From: Streptomyces marispadix
GTDB lineage: Bacteria > Actinomycetota > Actinomycetes > Streptomycetales > Streptomycetaceae
Reading direction: 5' to 3'
Length of the DNA: 64,000 nt
NCBI RefSeq assembly: GCF_022524345.1
Contig: NZ_JAKWJU010000002.1
Coordinates: forward strand, 3,348,001 to 3,412,000
The notes below the pieces were generated by a model. The model did no database searches, was not told the origin of the DNA, and saw nothing but the letters and a program-made list of their open reading frames with translations. A program made the translations under genes and the position numbers. How positions within the stretch are numbered: the first letter of the stretch is position 1; each line of letters begins with the position of its first letter. Shown here one piece after another: positions 61,714-64,000 of this stretch.

Positions 61714-64000
61714 CTACGAGGCGCCCCCGCCCGCACCCGAGCCGTCCCCACCCGTCACATCGTCCTGACGCACCTCGAACATGTAGAAGCCGCGCTTCCC
61801 TCCGGCCGCGAACGCGCTCTGCCCCGGCACCCACGCACAGCACCTGAAGTCGTCGTCCGCCCGCGTCATCGCCACGCAGTCGCCCCTCGCCGTGTCCCAC
61901 AGCCGTACGGTGTGATCGGTGCTGGTGGACACCAGCCGCGACCCGGACGGTGCGGCCGCCAGACCCGTGACGCGGTCGGTGTGCCCGGTGAGGGTGCGGA
62001 TGCGTTCGCCGGTGCCCGTGTCCCACAGCCGTACGGCGTGGTCCTCGCCGACCGTGGCGATCCATCCGCCGTCGGGTGCGACGGCCAGCCCCGTGACACG
62101 GTCCGCGGAGCGGATGAAGACACGCGACTGCCCGGTGGCGCTGTTCCAGAGCCTGACGGTCCGGTCGTAGCTGCCCGTCGCGATCCATTCGCCGTCCGGT
62201 GAGATCGCCAGGCCGGTGATGTGGTCGGTGTGCCCGGCCAGTGTCCGCAGATGACGTCCGGTCTCCGGATCCCACAGCTTTACGGTGCGGTTGGCGCCCG
62301 CGACAGCGAGCCACTCGCCGCCGGGCGCCACGGCCATGCCCGTGATGCGTTCGGTGTGGCCGGTGAGGGCGCGGATGTGGTCGCCGCTCGCGGTGTCCCA
62401 CAGGCGTACGGCCAGTTCGATGTCGGCGGTCGCCAGCCAGTCCCCGCAGGGCGACACGGCGAGCGCGGTGATGCGGTCGCCGCTTCCCGGAAGGGCGCGC
62501 AGATGCCGCCCGTCGACGGTGTCCCACAGCCGTACGGCATTGTCCTCGTCGGATGTGGCGAGCCATTCGCCGCCGGGGGAGACGGCCAGGCCCGACACTC
62601 GGCGATTGTGCATGGTGAGCGTCTGGCGCCGATGACCGGCGCCGGCGTTCCACACGCGGACCGTGCGGTCGGCGCCCGTCGTGGCGAGCCAGCTCCCGTC
62701 GGGGGAGACGGCGACGCCGGTGACGGTGTCGGTGTGCCCGGTGAGGGTGCGGGTCTCCTGGCCGGTGCGCAGGTCCCAGATGCGCGCGGTGTGGTCCTGG
62801 CCGGTGCTGGCGAGCCAGCTTCCGCCGGGCGCGGCGGCCAGGCCGGTGACGGCGGCGGTGTGGCCGGTCAGCGTCCGCTCGTAACGACCGGTGCCGGCGT
62901 CCCAGATCTGCACGATGCGGTCCTCCCCCGCGCTGACCAGGCGGTTGCCGTCCGGGGAGGCGGCCAGCGCGGTGACCGTGGCGTTGTGGCCGGTCAGGGT
63001 GCGCCGGCAGCGTCCGGAGTCGGCGTCCCACATGCGTACGGTGCGGTCCGCGCTCGCGGAGGCGATCCAGTCGCCGCCGGGTGAGACCACGACGGAGGTG
63101 ACGGTGTCCGAATGTCCGCCCAGCGTACGGAAGTTGCGCCCGGTGCGTACGTTCCACAGCTTGACCGTGTGGTCTTCGCCTGCCGTTGCGAACCATGTGC
63201 CGCCCGGCGCGACGGCGACCGACGTCACGGTGTCGGTGTGCCCGGTGAGGGTGCCGGTCTCCTCGCCGGTGCGGGCGTCCCACAGCCTTACGGTGTCGTC
63301 CCAGCTCGTGCTGGCGATCCACTCGCCGTCGGGCGAGACCGCGACGGACGTGACGATGTTCGTGTGCCCGGTGAGGGTGCGCAACTCCTCGCCGGTGCGG
63401 GCGTCCCACATGCGTACGGTCCCGTCCCAGCCGGCGCTGACGAGCCATGTGCCGTCGGGGGCCACGACCACCGAGGCGACGCGTCCGGTGTGCCCGGTCA
63501 GGGTGCGCTTGAGGCTGTCGCCGAGGAGGTCGGGAAGGGGCCAGCGGCCCATCAGGTGCGGCTCCCGCAGTTCCGAACGGCGCCTGGTCACCTGCCCCTG
63601 CCAGCACGGCTCGTGGAGGATGCGGCTGTGCAGCACGGAGGCGAGGGAGTGCCGCGGCCGCGTGGGCGCCAGCAGATGGGCGGCCCTCGCCAGGGCACCG
63701 GCCCTCGCCGAAGCGCGTTCGGTGGGGATCAGGCTGAGGTCGGCGTAGGGGGCGCTCGGACCGTTCTGCGCCAGCCGCGACTCGACCCAGCGCAGGTCGC
63801 CCGCCGTCGCCTCGGCCTGCTCGGGGCGGCCCGACTCCAGGAGATGAGCGATCAAGTGGCGGCTGATGTAGGGGTCGTCGGCCAGCCACCAGGCGGTGCC
63901 GGGGCCGGGCTCCTCCGCGGTGAGCGGTTCCGCGGCGGGCAGACCCGCGGCGACGGCGTCGAGCAGTGAGGTGTTGAGCCGGGCCAGGTTCTCCGCGCCC
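61714..64000 (-). CDS. WD40-repeat protein, partial (5' end beyond the window)
   Basis: At least 762 residues, running off the right edge in frame with no start needed inside. From the WD-repeat start (about 63510 downwards), 14 WD40 units of ~42 residues (TLTGHTDTVTSVAV... VRLWDARTGE) fill two seven-bladed propellers; the last unit is degenerate. The part near the edge (TAWWLADDPYISRHLIAHLLESGR) resembles the linker of actinobacterial NTPase-WD40 proteins (AfsR/STAND type), so an NTPase domain is probably encoded outside. Such proteins act as signalling scaffolds or sensors. Confidence 0.85.
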   Translation of the reverse strand, partial: GAENLARLNTSLLDAVAAGLPAAEPLTAEEPGPGTAWWLADDPYISRHLIAHLLESGRPEQAEATAGDLRWVESRLAQNGPSAPYADLSLIPTERASARAGALARAAHLLAPTRPRHSLASVLHSRILHEPCWQGQVTRRRSELREPHLMGRWPLPDLLGDSLKRTLTGHTGRVASVVVAPDGTWLVSAGWDGTVRMWDARTGEELRTLTGHTNIVTSVAVSPDGEWIASTSWDDTVRLWDARTGEETGTLTGHTDTVTSVAVAPGGTWFATAGEDHTVKLWNVRTGRNFRTLGGHSDTVTSVVVSPGGDWIASASADRTVRMWDADSGRCRRTLTGHNATVTALAASPDGNRLVSAGEDRIVQIWDAGTGRYERTLTGHTAAVTGLAAAPGGSWLASTGQDHTARIWDLRTGQETRTLTGHTDTVTGVAVSPDGSWLATTGADRTVRVWNAGAGHRRQTLTMHNRRVSGLAVSPGGEWLATSDEDNAVRLWDTVDGRHLRALPGSGDRITALAVSPCGDWLATADIELAVRLWDTASGDHIRALTGHTERITGMAVAPGGEWLAVAGANRTVKLWDPETGRHLRTLAGHTDHITGLAISPDGEWIATGSYDRTVRLWNSATGQSRVFIRSADRVTGLAVAPDGGWIATVGEDHAVRLWDTGTGERIRTLTGHTDRVTGLAAAPSGSRLVSTSTDHTVRLWDTARGDCVAMTRADDDFRCCAWVPGQSAFAAGGKRGFYMFEVRQDDVTGGDGSGAGGGAS

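Noticed and set aside
61505..63889. Long alternative frames over the WD40 repeats on both strands
   Set aside because: They mirror the WD40 repeat period with Arg/Gly/His-rich composition; the WD40 frame is clearly the coding one.
1..64000. CRISPR arrays and rRNA or tRNA genes
   Set aside because: No regularly spaced repeats with unique spacers and no rRNA or complete tRNA sequence were seen.

Overview
The window is high-GC actinobacterial DNA, almost certainly Streptomyces or a close relative. Evidence: the femX-alanine racemase pair, the block rpsF-ssb-rpsR-rplI-MATE-dnaB in the order usual for Streptomyces, frequent GTG/TTG starts, and WD40, NUDIX, flavohemoprotein and DUF5996 genes typical of the group.

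Left chromosomal part (1-14463). An alanine racemase-like protein and a FemX-type peptidoglycan branching enzyme, a 14-TM drug exporter, DUF5996 and UBP-zinc-finger proteins and a small membrane protein lead into the ribosomal/replication cluster. rpsF has a leader that can fold over its own ribosome binding site, as S6:S18-regulated leaders do. rplI carries a one-base frameshift as written. DnaA-box-like 9-mers lie upstream of dnaB. dnaB carries two inteins: a class 3 (Ala1, W-C-T) intein in the P-loop whose homing endonuclease looks dead, and a class 1 (Cys1) intein whose LAGLIDADG motifs look intact.

Mobile part (about 14464 to about 48 kb). Thirty bases after the dnaB stop begins a Tn7-like transposon. 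Three TGTCGGA repeats are followed by overlapping tnsA-tnsB-tnsC and a long tniQ/tnsD. The tnsA-proximal end faces the 3' end of an essential gene, the geometry of Tn7 at glmS, so dnaB is a plausible attachment gene. The cargo resembles a defence island: a small XRE regulator with three operator copies, an orphan UvrD-like helicase, a gene pair ending in an XRE-ImmA/IrrE metallopeptidase, a DEAD-type helicase with a C-terminal nuclease-like motif beside an HsdS-like/HEPN-like protein, and a tightly coupled pair of a T5orf172 (GIY-YIG-like) coiled-coil protein and a 1505-residue NTPase with a C-terminal PD-(D/E)XK-like motif. Next come an Rhs toxin with a WXG-like N-terminus and its probable immunity gene, a CorA-like protein with a phosphotransferase, and an SDR-like gene. 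The far end is not certain. Inverted copies of left-end motifs at 47914-48093 are the best candidate, but I found no matching 5-bp target duplication.

Right chromosomal part (about 48.2-64 kb). A frameshifted phosphotransferase, a DUF1304 protein with a divergent HxlR regulator, an Mrr-like nuclease, a GNAT, a divergent MarR/MFS pair, a membrane protein, a HAD phosphatase with a low-complexity insertion, a flavohemoprotein with a very long disordered N-terminus, a flavin-binding PNPOx-fold protein, a NUDIX hydrolase and a WD40 protein that runs off the right edge.

Most promising for novelty: the Tn7-like element docked at dnaB, and the two multi-gene cargo modules (27.4-32.2 kb and 32.7-38.9 kb), which I cannot match to a named defence system.
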